Shown: one piece after another, positions 12,848-24,020 of the stretch | Position numbering within the stretch: the first letter of the stretch is position 1 | Layout: every line of letters begins with the position of its first letter | NCBI GenBank assembly: GCA_038093515.1 | Contig: JBBPSI010000103.1 | Span: 25,030 to 89,029 of the forward strand | Origin: Butyriboletus loyo | Taxonomy: Eukaryota > Basidiomycota > Agaricomycetes > Boletales > Boletaceae | DNA length: 64,000 nucleotides | Direction of reading: 5' to 3' | The notes under the pieces: generated by a model | The model's database searches: none | Seen by the model: the letters and a program-made list of their open reading frames with translations, nothing else | Told to the model about the DNA's origin: nothing | Made by a program: the position numbers and the translations under genes

Positions 12848-14600
12848 ATGTCCCGCAGAGTGTCCATTGCGCGAGACCGCTCGGAACCAACCTCGCCCTC
12901 AAAGTCGCCACCCAGTTCCCCGACCGGTCACGTTCCCTATCCCTTCTACCAACATCCTTCTGGGAGCAAATTTACCGAGGACGGCGTCTCGGCCGTCTTG
13001 AGTTCTGAAACAGGAAGCGACACCACGTCACTCGGAGCCGCTAGCGCGCATGCCCTACTTGCCTGGGGGAACTTGCGCACGCAACGGTCTAGGCTCCAAA
13101 AGCCACGTCGGGCACCCCAACCTCCTTTTCGATCCCCTCCGCGTGAACATGTAGATGAGATCGCCGCTGATTCCGAGTCAGAATTCACGAGCAGCACATG
13201 GACGGTAAGTCTGCATGTCATCGTCTGTGTGCGGAAACGGCAATGACACAATATTATTATGTTTCCATCGTTGATAGACGGCATCAATACCAACACCTGC
13301 ACCCTCACTTGCACAGGTGCCATTGCACCCGATATCGTTTTGTCCTACACCCCACCCTGCAGAATCGTTCACAGAGTATGACCGGTTGCAGGTACGGTCT
13401 GACGAGATCCCTTCGCTTGTCCTCCTCCGCGCCGTAGCCCCCGAAAAAAGTCAATTCTGCGGCCGACTCTTGCAGACGTGCCTCCCTTCCAACCGCGATG
13501 CGATGCGGGACATCATACCCCGACGAAATGGGTTCGTAGACACTGTCGTCGAAGCGTACAATAATCATCGGGGACTCATCGTGCGCCCGGATGACGTTTG
13601 GCTCGCGATCATGACGCAGTTTAGTTTCTTTGTCAATGGCCATGCGGAGGCGCTTCGCAAGGTGTTTGTCACTCATGAAGGGAAACGCGAGTTGGTTGTT
13701 GAATCGAGGGGGAATCGGTATACCATGGACGCGGCGTCCATGGTACATCAGATGACAGCACTGATGGAAGAGCAGATCACCGATTCTTCCCTACGCGAGT
13801 GGATCATGCCTAATTTCACGACGACGAACGCAGTGGACAAAACGACATGCGCCATTGTGATGATGGGCATGATGAAGGACTACTTTGCGTACAAATTTAC
13901 TCTCCGATGTGGGATCCCCAAGGTCACGCTCGAGGGTGAAAAGAAGGACTGGCAAACCATTCTCCACCGTCTCGAGCATCTCAAAAAATACGGCATCCAA
14001 ACGATTGCATGGTATCATCTCCTCCGACCCATTCTCTCCCGTTTCGTCAAAGCCTACGATCACCCCTCCCATCAAGATAATCTCGACTTCTGGAACAAGA
14101 TTGCCCATCGGGAGTTGGGAAGCGGTCCACAATGGTTGTCGGGGTGGATCACCGCGTTTTGTGTCTTCAACGAACGCGGTCAATGGCAAGGCAACACGCT
14201 CAACGAAGAGCGGATCCGGGAGCACGAACCAAAGAAACTGCTCCGACCGGCCGATCCGCTTCAACTGACCCCTTCCCAGTTTGCTACTGTCTACACGGTC
14301 CGCGAGCGTACCCCGTATCTTGCATTGGATGGCTTTCCGTATCCGACAATCGAGAGTCAGGATGTACCGTGTGGGTATGCGTGTTTGGATGTGACGTTAA
14401 ACGATAACGGGGAAGTGATGGAGACGATGTTGATTGCGGGGTCGGTGGGGGCGCAGATTTGTTCGACGGAGAAGACGGAGTTGTTTCGGAACGGGTTGAG
14501 GGATACGGTGAGACCGGTCCCGGCGTGGTGGTATTTCATCAAACGAAAGGTGGTCCATGATGAGGACGAGGAGGAAGACGAAACGGACAGTGAGGGTTAG
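12848..14600 (+). CDS. DUF4419 family protein
   Basis: Exons 12848-13204 and 13278-14600; 559 residues from the first ATG, though the frame stays open upstream to about 12713. The N-terminal 120 residues are Ser/Pro-rich and probably disordered. The conserved DUF4419 region follows: NGFVDTVVEAYNNHRGLIVR, PDDVWLAIMTQFSFFVNGHA, LREWIMPNFTTT, AYKFTLRCGIPKVTLEGEKKD, FWNKIAHRELGSGPQWLSGW and a C-terminal PAWWYFIKR before an acidic tail. The function of DUF4419 is unknown; it is common in basidiomycetes. The intron could also end at 13316 (112 nt), removing 13 residues; the 73-nt version fits local intron size better. Confidence 0.85.
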
Positions 14601-15134
14601 ATGGTATGTTTGTGTTAAAAGATGTGTCGACATCGTGGTACGTGTTTTTTTCTTTTGTTTCTGTTTCCGATCCATGTTATTGGCCTATGCCTACGAAAAG
14701 TTTATATACATGCTTTGCGTGTTGTACCGGACGAGTTTTGTCCGTAACTTATAACACAAGTCCTATCGATCATCCACGTTCTCAGGTTGCTCATGACTTT
14801 TTTTCTCGAGACTGATTATCTGCTGAACGCCCGCCCGCCTCCCTCGGGGCATGATCCTTCTACAACTTGAAATGTTGATAGCATTTGCACATGAAGACAG
14901 AGCTTGACGCTCGTTCATCCATTTATGCAGCCACCACGCTACTAAAACTGCTAAAAACTAAACATTCCTATCAACGCCTATGATATATATATATATATAT
15001 ACGCTTCGAATCGTTACGTGAGGTCTGGTTAGACATTCCTCAAATAACAAAACCACTAATCTCGAAAAAAATCTTAAATCTCTCCTAAATCCATGAAAAA
15101 TCTGTTCTGCGTAGGGCCAAATTGTCGGGCGTCC
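14601..15134. other. Intergenic, convergent gene ends, short AT microsatellite
   Basis: 533 bp between two gene 3' ends. It contains a TA dinucleotide run at 14983-15001. No other feature recognised. Confidence 0.5.
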
Positions 15135-15712
15135 TCAACCGCCGCCGACGTTGGTAAGGGTAAAGGGGACAGTCGCGTACTGTACCTCCGGCACTGTGTA
15201 CGGCTAAATTTCACAGGGCGTCAGCATCTGCGTTCTGCAATCGAGACACGCCATGAAAAGAGAGCGATACACACCCCGTTTAAGGCAACGCGTAGAACGG
15301 AGATCTGCGCGGGACCGTTGAAGAAGCTTGGAAGGACCAGCGAGACGTTTTGATAGGAGCTCCCCGCGCCGTTGGACTGTGGGGTGTAAACACCCTGGTA
15401 GACATTTTGGCCCAACCCCGCGGTGACGTCTGGACATCCGGCGGCGCAGGAAATCACGCCAACCACGAGGGCGACCTCGGTGAAGGTGTCAGAACCCTAT
15501 CTCAACGTCAGCGAGTCAGGTCGACATTTTGAGTAATGGAACAATGAACAATTCCGAGATGTGGCACGCACAGGGATTTCAAGCTGAATGGTCGTGGCCT
15601 GACCGCCATGTAGCACGGCTCCTGAAGCAGGTATGCTGACGGCGATGTTTTGCGCCAGTACGACGCTGGCGAGCGCTGCGGTGCAGAGAAGCTTTCCGAA
15701 AGAACTGAACAT
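15135..15712 (-). CDS. Small secreted protein, family member 1
   Basis: Exons 15572-15712, 15275-15496, 15135-15203 with introns of 75 and 71 nt; 143 residues. A signal peptide is clear: MFSSFGKLLCTAALASVVLA with cleavage likely after Ala-Gln. The mature part begins NIAVSIPASGAVLHGG and has EVALVVGVISCAAGCP, SSYQNVSLVLPSFFNGPA and a short C-terminal exon PYTVPEVQYATV. It is distantly similar to the proteins at 39099 and 41261. All three have a signal peptide, an N-terminal strand ending at intron 1 (phase 0), a Cys-containing strand early in exon 2, intron 2 (phase 0) after a Gly, and an 18-23 residue last exon. Function unknown; a small beta-rich extracellular protein is inference. Confidence 0.85.
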
Positions 15713-18700
15713 GATATGCTACTGGGTTCGGATGATGGAAGGCGGGGAGTGTGTATGCATCCTCCCTGAGTGTCGCCCCCCATTTTATACGCCGGTCAAG
15801 CGGGCTACCCTAGCCTGAATTATACGGATGGGTCCGACTCGAAATGAGATGTTTCAACAAACGTGACGTTCCTGTTCTACGACCAGGTTCGGAGGCATTG
15901 GGATCTCCAGGGTGACCGGTGACCGGTGACACTTGGGAACGAAACGATCCACTGGCATGGCGAATCCTTGTTGACAACGCTAGTAGGACCGCATCGTGAT
16001 CCAGGACATGGACGCTAACTTTGAAAATTGTCGATGCAAGAAAACGCACCTTCATCTGTACACTCAGATTCGACGAGTATAATGATGAGCACCCGTACGA
16101 ACTGACGCCGTGAGTAATCCCAATGCTTGCAAGATCCGGATACTTCGGACGCTTAACAGGCTGAATACGCGTCATGACAGGTCACCAGTAATGCACTATG
16201 GATGATTGGTTTGACGGATGACATACACACGCGGGTCTGTCGCAACGTTTCACATGACCGCTGAGGCTCGCTACAAAGTGCCTGGTATGTCAATGTCATG
16301 AGTACTCTCATCGCAACGACGTGTTAACCTGTCATAAAGTAAAATAAAACATACCAATGGATAGCGACCCTAGTTCTAGCGACGTTCTGATCATTAGCGG
16401 AAGTCAGGCGAGACTCCACGACGTCCACCAATTGCAAGTAGTCCTGGTGGTAGTGCTCAAACGTAGTGTGACAGTCACAAGGAGTTTCGGCCGACGAACT
16501 ACAACGTGCGACGTACTGTACTTGTAGTTTTTTTTTCGCGGTAAACACTTCAAGATCTGCTATCTAATGTTCCTCATAGGCACCACACTGTTCACGCAAC
16601 ACGTCTCTGTTTCCCCCGTCTCCGTCGGCTCTGAAACTACTCCCTCATGCATTTCAGCTGCCGTGTCGACAGGAGGAAAACCCTTCGAACCAACACAATA
16701 ACTTTGCGGTATATACTCATTATCGGACGTAATATTTGGCGACACGTCACGATCAACTGAAGGAGATATGTCTTCTGGCGACGTTTCAGATATTGGGAGA
16801 CGCAAGCGACGACAACTATCATTTGTGTTATGTAGTACGGTGGTTTCGAGCATTTGAACCGCGACTTACCCCTTAGAACAACCTGTTCTAAGTTCGTCAC
16901 ATGAACGAACACGCGAACTGACCATCATAGGTAATGTCACACCGGGATCATGACGAACCCAAGGTCCAAATGAGATAATGGCTTTTATCCATTCCATACT
17001 TTACTGATCATCCTATAGTCTTGCATTGTTCTACACGACCGACCACCGAACGAAACGCCACCGTTGGCAGCACGGAATACGTCGATGCGAACCTCAATCG
17101 GGTCCGAAATGCCGCATGAACTAGCCGTCGCTAAGAGCATAGTTCGTGCTCATTCGAGCTATTTTCTGTAAACGGAATCATGTCACCTGACCTTGTATCG
17201 GGAGCTCACGCGTGACCTTGCACCATACGGTTCAAATCATGTGGTACCCTCACCACAGGGAGTGCATCGACCACAAGACTCGGTGGCAGCATGCTCCAAC
17301 GTTGCTCATAGCCCCCTTTTTTTCTGATTGAAGTTTCATGCAAATCGAACCGGCGGCACCATACGAGAAACGTGGCAGGGGCAACGTGCCGGGGGCGACG
17401 GGTATGGCATGGCTTGAAAAAAGGAGCACTCTATGCCACGAATTTCGACACGCACCCTGCTGCGTCACCTGCAAGCTAATCATGCCTTCCATTCTTTTCG
17501 TTCTTGTTGCTGTTAGTGTCGCCATCGCCGCTCCGGCATGTCCTCGTTTTTGGGTGTCCTCAGCAGTGACGTGATTGAACCGAGTTGGACTAACGGGGAT
17601 CGGTATTGGGCACCCCTTGGTAATCGTGGACTCATGTTGTCCGACCGGGATGTTCTCTTACCTCGCCGTATGTCACGATCTTGTATCATCTGTTGTACAA
17701 CTTTGTTTACGCTTTCATGATAGCGCAGCCGGATTTTCATTGGAAAACAGCGACGAGAACCGTTGATGCATGACTGCAATGACGACCTCCGTGAACTTGA
17801 AGCATAATACTGTGGTTGATGCAGACTGTATCACGATCAGTGGTTTTTCATGCTTCTCACATACTATATTACACACTTACGCGTTCCATCTTCGCTTGCC
17901 TTGTTTCTCCGTCCTAACCTAACACTTTTATTCTTTGTGCTTATGAGGACGCACCTCAGTGTCTTCTGTTCATTCCCAAGGACTGAGGTGAAAATTAGCA
18001 TTAGTACACTACGACACACATATTGGCATAGACACATAGTTCTCTTCGTACTCCGTTTAGTCCGGGCTTCTTCAGTTCTTAAAAGAATGGTTACCCACAG
18101 CTGCATCTTTCGTATGCCGGCGTTACGACACACGAACTCCCGAGACAGCGGGGGGACTACCAGATATCTAGCATCCCCATCCTCTGTGCAAGATAGCGCG
18201 GTGGAACTTGTTGACGTTGAGTGTCGGACCCCGCCTCTGCCATACGGTGACGAAATAAATCGGCGATGTGGGCACTTGGTTGTATTTAAGCGTGTTGGAT
18301 CACCAAGTCTGGACTTCAAGTCAGCTTGACTGTCGTACAATTCTGTAAGCAGTAAAATTGTCATGCCGGCCTGGAGGCACTGCGAGTGGCACTAATATCA
18401 ACGACGACAATGTCTTGGCTGTAAGCGGCTAGTTTCTAGGTCTGAAACCAGTCTGTGGATATTACTGTTGGAGAGGCGCGAGATGGAGAAACCCCCAGTA
18501 CCGGAAGGCACCAGGAGGGGAATGGGTGAAGGATTCGATGACTACGCTGTGGTGACTACCTTCTGCTGACTAACCTGCCTATCCTGGCTGCCCCTAGCAC
18601 TGCCACACTGTAAATTGTCAGGGGGCGATGTGATTATGAACATTATACTCTATCGCCTGGCTCCATCAAATTTGCACCGGACGGAATTACTTGTAAGCGA

Positions 18701-18940
18701 TTTGTAAACCCTACGTGAGCTGGTCCCTCACCATTTGTCGGTGAGTAATACGTGGACAGAACTTTCACCAAGAATTACCATGTATCCAAAGTAGATTGTC
18801 CCAGTCACCTCTAACACCACATTGCATCCCTTCCTCGGTGACATACGTATTGGGTCGTTCAGTAACGTGGCCGCCGACTGACACAAAAACGTTTTCTGCC
18901 CTAATTACGCTCCTGACCGAAACCTACGAACCAAGCCACC

Positions 18941-19012
18941 CATCAGTAAAACAGTCGCTGGTTCCCGAGCGTAGTCGAGTGCTACAGACTACTACCAACC
19001 GTTTCACTGATG
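18941..19012. mobile_element. MITE-like element, copy 1 (72 bp)
   Basis: Starts CATCAGTAAAACAGT and ends CCGTTTCACTGATG, giving imperfect inverted termini of about 16 bp (CATCAGTAAAAC versus CATCAGTGAAAC). A related 118-bp copy sits at 48341-48458 with the same ends and the same central GAGTGCTACAGACT block. It carries no coding capacity. Target-site duplication is not clear. Confidence 0.7.
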
Positions 19013-19305
19013 CCCCACGTCGACAAATGGTTGATGAGGCTGACAGCGACGGTCTCAACGTTTGCGACAGATAATATCAAGGTGTCACGGCTCCAGTCCG
19101 ATATCAGCCAGATCTTTTGGATCTAGGGCTTGAATACCTTATATATATCTACATCTACATCCCCTGTCATCTCGAGACATTTTGTCTCGTTGCGAGCTCA
19201 ACTCCTGAATTCAAGACTACTCTTAAATTTTGGTACACTAGGAACTATCGTCTTTAATATTTATGTTTCTGGGTATGTATTCAGAGGAATGGGCGACATG
19301 ATACG

Positions 19306-19333
19306 TAGTATCTAGTATCTAGTATCTAGTATC
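19306..19333. repeat. Heptamer tandem repeat (TAGTATC)x4
   Basis: Four exact copies of TAGTATC in tandem. A short microsatellite-like tract with no evident role. Confidence 0.9.
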
Positions 19334-20367
19334 TACGACGAGGCGTCATGTAGTTGAAATATGGACACGCAAGTTCCCAACACGGTTGCAAGAGAGCGTC
19401 CGAGCGCAAAGGAATCGCCAGCTTGTGATTTGAGTTGATATTGATATCGTTTGTCGTTCGAGTTCGACAAGGCAAGGTCGCCCGTAAAGTTGGAAAGACT
19501 GGGAACACCTGCACCCGGCCACCGCCATTTTCGCATCAGATATCATTGGGTCCTGCGACGTACTAGTATCCATTGAAGGGGACCCTACCCATCGGGGGGG
19601 GTTGTGAAGTGTGGGACACGAGAGCGAGAGTCTCGAGGCTATGCAAAAGTCCGGGAGTCTGCTCGAACAGTAGAAAAGTTTGGGTATAGGTATAGCCTGA
19701 GGTTTAGGTCGTCGATCGTTTGACTTGGGCGGAGTCGGCGCGCTGCCAGGCCGCTGCAAGTTCGGAACGTCTGTACAGTTACAGTTGCCATCAGAAGCAC
19801 GCGGTCTGGGGCCGATGGAAGGTGCCGGTGATCGATGATCGATTGATCGCCAGTATGGCAAATAGACTTTTATTCTCCTCAGGTCAGACGGCCGCCATCT
19901 CCATGACGCGTAGTTAGATTGGTAATACATACTGTCGCTCGTAGTAAAGTACGTGCGGTAGATGGTATGCTATGACAACCCCGCCTGCCCCGAATTAATA
20001 TACGGTAAATGTAGCGGGGTCGTCAGTCTGTACATGCCCCTGGCAGCCGCGCAGCTGCGCTCGCCTGCGGTTTCGCACCTGCTCCGACAACCAACAAAAA
20101 TCATTTTCTCTAAACTTTTTTATTCTATTTTATTTTCGGTTCACGCCAATCTCGCTCAGCCAAGGCTCTCGCTCGCTAATCTACCCTCGCAGTTCGTGCT
20201 CTAGCCACAGCACTGGTGCTACCGGTCGGAAAAGACTCTCCAGGCTTTCGCCCCCCCACACCTCTCTATTCGTACTCGTAGTCTACATCATCGTTCGTAT
20301 AGTACGTATATAATAAGTACATCTATCCACTTCCTCTTGCCCACCCCACCGCAGCAAATCGATCGAT

Positions 20368-22651
20368 TCAAAATTTGCCAGTCAACGTGCCGCCGAGATG
20401 AAGATACCGTGTCAACAGCAGCAAGCACACCGAGAACAGCAGGATTCCACCTTGAAGAATGTCGTATGTTTCGGATATGACAGAAAAAGGAACTCGGGGC
20501 GCTTACCAGCATACCACCCCACGTCCTCGAACCCACCTGTCGCGGAATTGATGGCCCCAGATATCGGCGGCCCAGCGAGCGCACCAAAGGCAGCAATACT
20601 CAAAAACAACCCTGTGCGTCGACCGACATCGCCGATGGCACCCATTGTCATGGCGGGCACGGCGACGAGGGAGACGTATGTCCCACATGAAAAACTGTGG
20701 GAGATGATCGATGACCATCGATCGGCATGTACGACAAACGATGGTAGTATGGTCCACGTACCCATATATCACAGCGATTGCAATGAGTGCACCTTTGCTC
20801 GTCACAAACGGCCACACAAACGTCATGGCGGCCGATACGACAATAAATGGGGTCATGACATTGACTGCACCTGTTCATTTATATCAATACCAGAGGCGAT
20901 AGACGTCGTGTTCTGCTTGCAGGCCGACACTCACCAAGTCGATCCGCAAGAAGTCCAGCTGAAAGCCGACCGAAAGCAGAGGAGCCATTCGCGATAGAGA
21001 TGAAATAGAATGAAAAATCGTTCGGAATGCCCACTTGAATGGCGCTGATGGGTATGTAGGTCAACACTATCCGACGCGCGTTAGTCGCACATCTCACACT
21101 CCCGGGACATGGGGAAAGGGCAAGACGAAGACATCAAACCCACCAGTATACAATCCAAGAAAGATAGTCACACCCGACACGCAGTAAACAGCAAATGCCG
21201 GATTTTTGAGTGCAGCCCAGTTAAACAGGCCACCCTTCACGTTGACAGGTGGGAGCCGTCTATCCATCGTCTGTGCCATGCACCGTCAACATAGACTTCT
21301 TTAGTCCCCAAAAGAACGACGAAACGAAGGGTCAAGTAGCGAGAACTCACAAGGTTTGCTACGCCAAGTAAGAGGATCAGTATAAATCCAAAAATGCGCA
21401 TTGTCCACTGGAACCTAGCAAGTCGACAATAAGAGTTGCATCAAGGAAGAAAGTGACTGCTACACATACCCGACTTGAGGTATCAAATTCTGCGCTGTGA
21501 TCGGAAACACCGTCCCTCCGACTGACGACCCAATAGCAGTGATACCTAGCGCTAGGCCCCTTCGTTTGGAGAACCAATGTGATACGATCCCTAGTGCCGG
21601 CCCAAACAATATCCCGCTTGCTAGCTATTCAACCCGAAGAATGTGGTATCACAACGACGTACACGATGCGTAAGAGACGGGACTCACCCCAACACCTAAT
21701 CCCTGCACCAGGAAAAACTGCCAGTACACCTTACACTCTGCAACGAGGAAGGTGCATACTATCAGTAAACAACTAGCAATAAAGTATGGGATCTTGAAAT
21801 ATCCTATGTCAAATAACCGTCCGGTGACGAGGCCTGGCAGAAAGACCAGGGCGTACTTGCAGCGCCGATGTAGTGGGGCGAAGAGGAATGGTGACATCAG
21901 ACATGCAAAAAAAATCCGAATCAGCAAGGACAAATTTGCATTGGATCGTCAGCGATATGTCTCGTCTCACGACAACAAGTATGCCGACCAACCTGCAACG
22001 AACCGATCCATGCACTGCGAACAAAGTAAACGACGACGGATGAGCGGCGGGTGATAATGGGGGCTTACATATCTGACGGGCTTTCGTTGGGAAGCATCAC
22101 CTCTTCGTAATATGCTTGAAAGACCTATCCACACATCAGCCCATCCACCGATTCCAAAATACATCCAACGCTCACCCCCCACGCGTTCACATATCCAAAC
22201 CTATTTATCATAAAAAAAAGCGCCCGCTCAGCCGCACGAAATGTAGTCATAACCAAAAAAAAACACCAACGCTGCACACGTCGTCAAGCTAGTCCTGCAC
22301 GCACGATCCACGATCGCTATTATCAGTATCCGGCATGGGCTGGACAAGGTATTCCACGCACGCAAGGATGACGCTCCATGCCTTGAGACCTCCATCTGGT
22401 GGCTCACCCGCATACTTGGCATATTTTCCTGTGAGCTTCGTCGCACCCTTTTCTGGATCTTGACCGCTCGAAACCTCGTTTTCGTCGTGAAGAGTCCGCA
22501 ACTCCGAGGGACAGGAATTGGACGAGAGGGGTCTCGGAGGCACAGAACGAACATCCTTTCCGCCTCCGTCGTTTGATTTTGCTTGGTCAAACCTATCTTT
22601 GCGGACTTGGGTCTGGCCTTGACTTTCCAAACGATTCATGGGAGGATCCAC
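20368..22651 (-). CDS. MFS transporter, monocarboxylate-porter-like (MCT/MCH type)
   Basis: Plasma-membrane-type major facilitator. Thirteen exons: 22353-22651, 22280-22294, 22176-22200, 22069-22124, 21993-22014, 21688-21855, 21470-21624, 21351-21414, 21144-21270, 20935-21066, 20762-20870, 20507-20694, 20368-20450; 480 residues. A hydrophilic N-terminus (about 85 residues) ends in the MCT signature PPDGGLKAWSVI. FGYVNAWGVFQAYY, SDIAWIGSLQ, GRLFDIGYF, GLALGITAIGSSVGGTVFP and SAFGRLSAGLLADRLG are typical of fungal MCH/MCT-like porters, and 12 helices fit. The substrate is unknown. Exon 2 is only 15 nt and is the least certain joint. The protein is slightly short between helix 1 motifs, so an alternative splice there is possible. 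Confidence 0.9.
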
Positions 22652-22997
22652 GAACTAACACGGTATACACGAATGACGATGGTCGAGTGCTGAGAGATCG
22701 GACAAGGGAACAAAACGTGTCAGTCAACACGACAGACCGAATCGAAGCACATCATGGAAATCAAAGCACCGACCAGATGACACAAGATGCGACCCCTGGA
22801 ACGTTGAAACGAGCGAGTCTGGTACGGAGGATTGGAAGAGCAAACGGGTGTGCGATTTGATCGGCGAGAGCGTATGAGAAAATTGCGGAACGAAAGGATT
22901 CCGTGAGTGCTTTATGCACGCATGGGCCAATCTCCCCCCTGCACTATATCGAGTATGACTTTATCCTTGAGCCGTGCACGAGATCACAATCACTCGG

Positions 22998-23599
22998 CTA
23001 CTCGTTGCCGAACAGGGTTCCGCTCAGGGAGTGATGATGCTGACTGATCAGACGCCCGGTGCGAGTCGACTCAGAGTCTGTGCCATCAAGCATACGTGCC
23101 TCCAGGGCGACTGGAAGAAAAAAAAAAGAAACGACGACGAAGGGTTTAATGAGAAAGCCGCAAAACCAACACAACACATCTACCTCTTTTCTGCTGTGAC
23201 TCTGCTCTGCTCCGCTCTGGGCGTAAAACGGAATCCGGACATCATCGTATCGTTGCTGTCCCCCTTTGGTTTGATTGGCTGGGGTCATAGTTGGCCCGCC
23301 ATTTATGTAACCAAAGGGACTAGGTGGCGCACGGCTTGTCATAGCTTATCTGGCGGCCTTTTTACTCACCGGAGTCCGATCGAGTGTATCCGGAAAATGT
23401 TACTTACAACGACGACGAAAACGTTCGAGTCGACGCAGGGCGAGCAAGGCGTACGCTTCATACCGAGCTTGACTTGGACGAACATGGCGGAATTGGAGGT
23501 CAATACGTAGACAGGTAGGGAGCTACCCAAGCTTTGAAATAACCCCAACACTCACGAGGAGTATAAAGGCCGGAACGGCGCGCCAAAAAAATCTTCCAT
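22998..23599 (-). CDS. Candidate multi-exon gene, unknown function
   Basis: Between the transporter and the kinase, minus-strand pieces with strong donors read coherently. They are an ATG at 23599 opening MEDFFGAPFRPLYSS to a GTGAGT donor (exon end 23556), ARYEAYALLALRRLERFRRR to a GTAAGT donor, GGQQRYDDVRIPFYAQSGAE, and a last piece with LDGTDSESTRTGRLISQHHH and GTLFGNE, stop at 22998. Two acceptors are ambiguous, so no final model is offered. I do not recognise the protein. It could also be a gene remnant or non-coding. Confidence 0.3.
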
Positions 23600-24020
23600 C
23601 GGCCCCCTTGGCACCGGGTGTATTCAAGACTTCAAAGTTGGAACTTGTCACTGCTTGATTGCGAAGGTTGGGCTCCCGGAGAGCGTGATCACGGTGGATC
23701 TCCAGGCTTCAAGGAAGTTCAAGCTCAAGTTCCAGTCCCAGCGAGTCGATGTTGTTCAAATCTGCCCGAGTTACGTAATCATGTACTGAGCAAGATGAAC
23801 AGAGGTTTGCACCGAACAAGCACTTTGAAGTGGGTTGTCGAACAAGTGATGCCATCCTCCTGAATCGATTAGGTAGTCTCCATTTCCTACACAACACATA
23901 AATGATAGATGATGAAAACATGCGCTTCGTGAACATCAAGTGTTGCAATGCATCAATGTTCATAACATTAAAAAAAAACACCCCACCGAGAGGAAAGAAA
24001 ATAAACCAATTCGTTTCGTC

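Larger units (their letters stand above)
15713..20367. other. 4.6-kb gene-poor tract
   Basis: No gene could be supported. It contains a MITE-like element (18941-19012) and a heptamer repeat (19306-19333). Overlapping long open frames on both strands at 17850-18364 (159 and 166 codons) and 16560-16853 show no recognised family. A pyrimidine-rich block (20100-20300) may be UTR. A stretch at 17482 encodes a signal-peptide-like start (MPSILFVLVAVSVAIAAPAC) with no convincing continuation. Confidence 0.5.

Noticed and set aside
17482..17570. Signal-peptide-like start MPSILFVLVAVSVAIAAPAC
   Set aside because: The frame stops after about 30 codons and no acceptable continuation exon was found; possibly a chance hydrophobic run.
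19346..19930. 194-codon open frame on the minus strand
   Set aside because: No recognised domain, competing open frames on the same strand, and no splice or start context that favours it.
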